NCBI GenBank assembly: GCA_000695325.1
Contig: AVPN01000091.1
Span: 48,152-76,177, forward strand
DNA length: 28,026 nucleotides
Reading direction: 5' to 3'
Source: Pleurobrachia bachei
Lineage: Eukaryota > Ctenophora > Tentaculata > Cydippida > Pleurobrachiidae
Positions 27,983-28,026 of the stretch are shown in pieces. Under the pieces are notes generated by a model. The model had not been told where the DNA came from. It made no database searches and was given only the letters and a program-made list of their open reading frames with translations. How positions within the stretch are numbered: the first letter of the stretch is position 1; each line of letters starts with the position of its first letter. A program made the translations under genes and the position numbers.

Positions 27983-28026
<44 letters not shown>
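27983..28026. repeat. (GA)n microsatellite at window end
   Basis: GA repeat matching the tract at 26187, truncated by the window edge. Confidence 0.95.

Larger units (their letters stand above)
26259..28026. repeat. 1.8-kb tandem duplication, copy 2 (cut by window end)
   Basis: Head-to-tail partner of 24461-26258, reaching the (GA)n tract where the window ends. Whether a third copy follows cannot be seen. Confidence 0.95.

Noticed and set aside
1-28026. CRISPR array, tRNA, rRNA, bacterial operon or phage content
   Set aside because: No regularly spaced short repeats with unique spacers, no cloverleaf-like conserved tRNA boxes, no rRNA-like blocks and no Shine-Dalgarno-led gene strings were seen.

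Overview
This window looks like intron-rich eukaryotic DNA, most likely from an invertebrate animal. I see GT-AG introns, many (GA)n/(CT)n microsatellites, small inverted-repeat elements, and no operons, ribosome binding sites or long uninterrupted genes. I cannot fix the species. All gene models were built by eye from splice signals, reading frame and exon phase. None has transcript or homology support, and I recognise no known protein family.

The main content is a series of short minus-strand exons that I group into four tandem genes, in transcription order. Gene A has exons at 26490-26644 or 24693-24847 (duplicated first exon), 21831-21960, 21495-21688, 20062-20199, 19871-19921 and perhaps 19574-19691. 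Gene B has 15312-15460 and 14828-15088 (both duplicated at 14066-14214 and 13582-13842), then 12198-12254, 11777-11974 and perhaps 11617-11656. Gene C has 8313-8350, 7393-7809 and perhaps 4975-5023. Gene D has 3030-3280 and perhaps 2776-2956. The models share four traits: almost every junction is phase 2; A, B and C carry a short basic aromatic helix-like segment (RNRWKKAV in A, KFKRAV in B, RNRWKI in C); B and D start with an acidic Y..FI motif (FEEYESFIKE, LEDYVDFIRGE); and A and B have predicted lengths of about 235-260 residues. They may be a fast-evolving paralogous family. The grouping into four genes rather than one long gene is inference.

The cluster is shaped by tandem duplication. 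A 1,246-bp unit, apparently identical in both copies, duplicates the first two exons of gene B. A unit of about 1,797 bp, nearly identical and ending in (GA)n at the window edge, duplicates the first exon of gene A. An older, diverged unit of about 1.6 kb lies between genes B and C.

Plus-strand genes are minor: a convincing two-exon model for a 92-residue basic protein (4200-4253 joined to 6126-6351), a small first exon at 20521-20598 inside a gene A intron, and a weak terminal exon at 1596-1746. The rest is intron or intergenic sequence with (GA)n tracts, four copies of a small inverted-repeat element with a CCAATCAG core, a pogo/Tigger-like terminus, palindromes, a G-quadruplex-prone run and an unusual cluster of minus-strand GTAAGT splice donors at 21246-21494.
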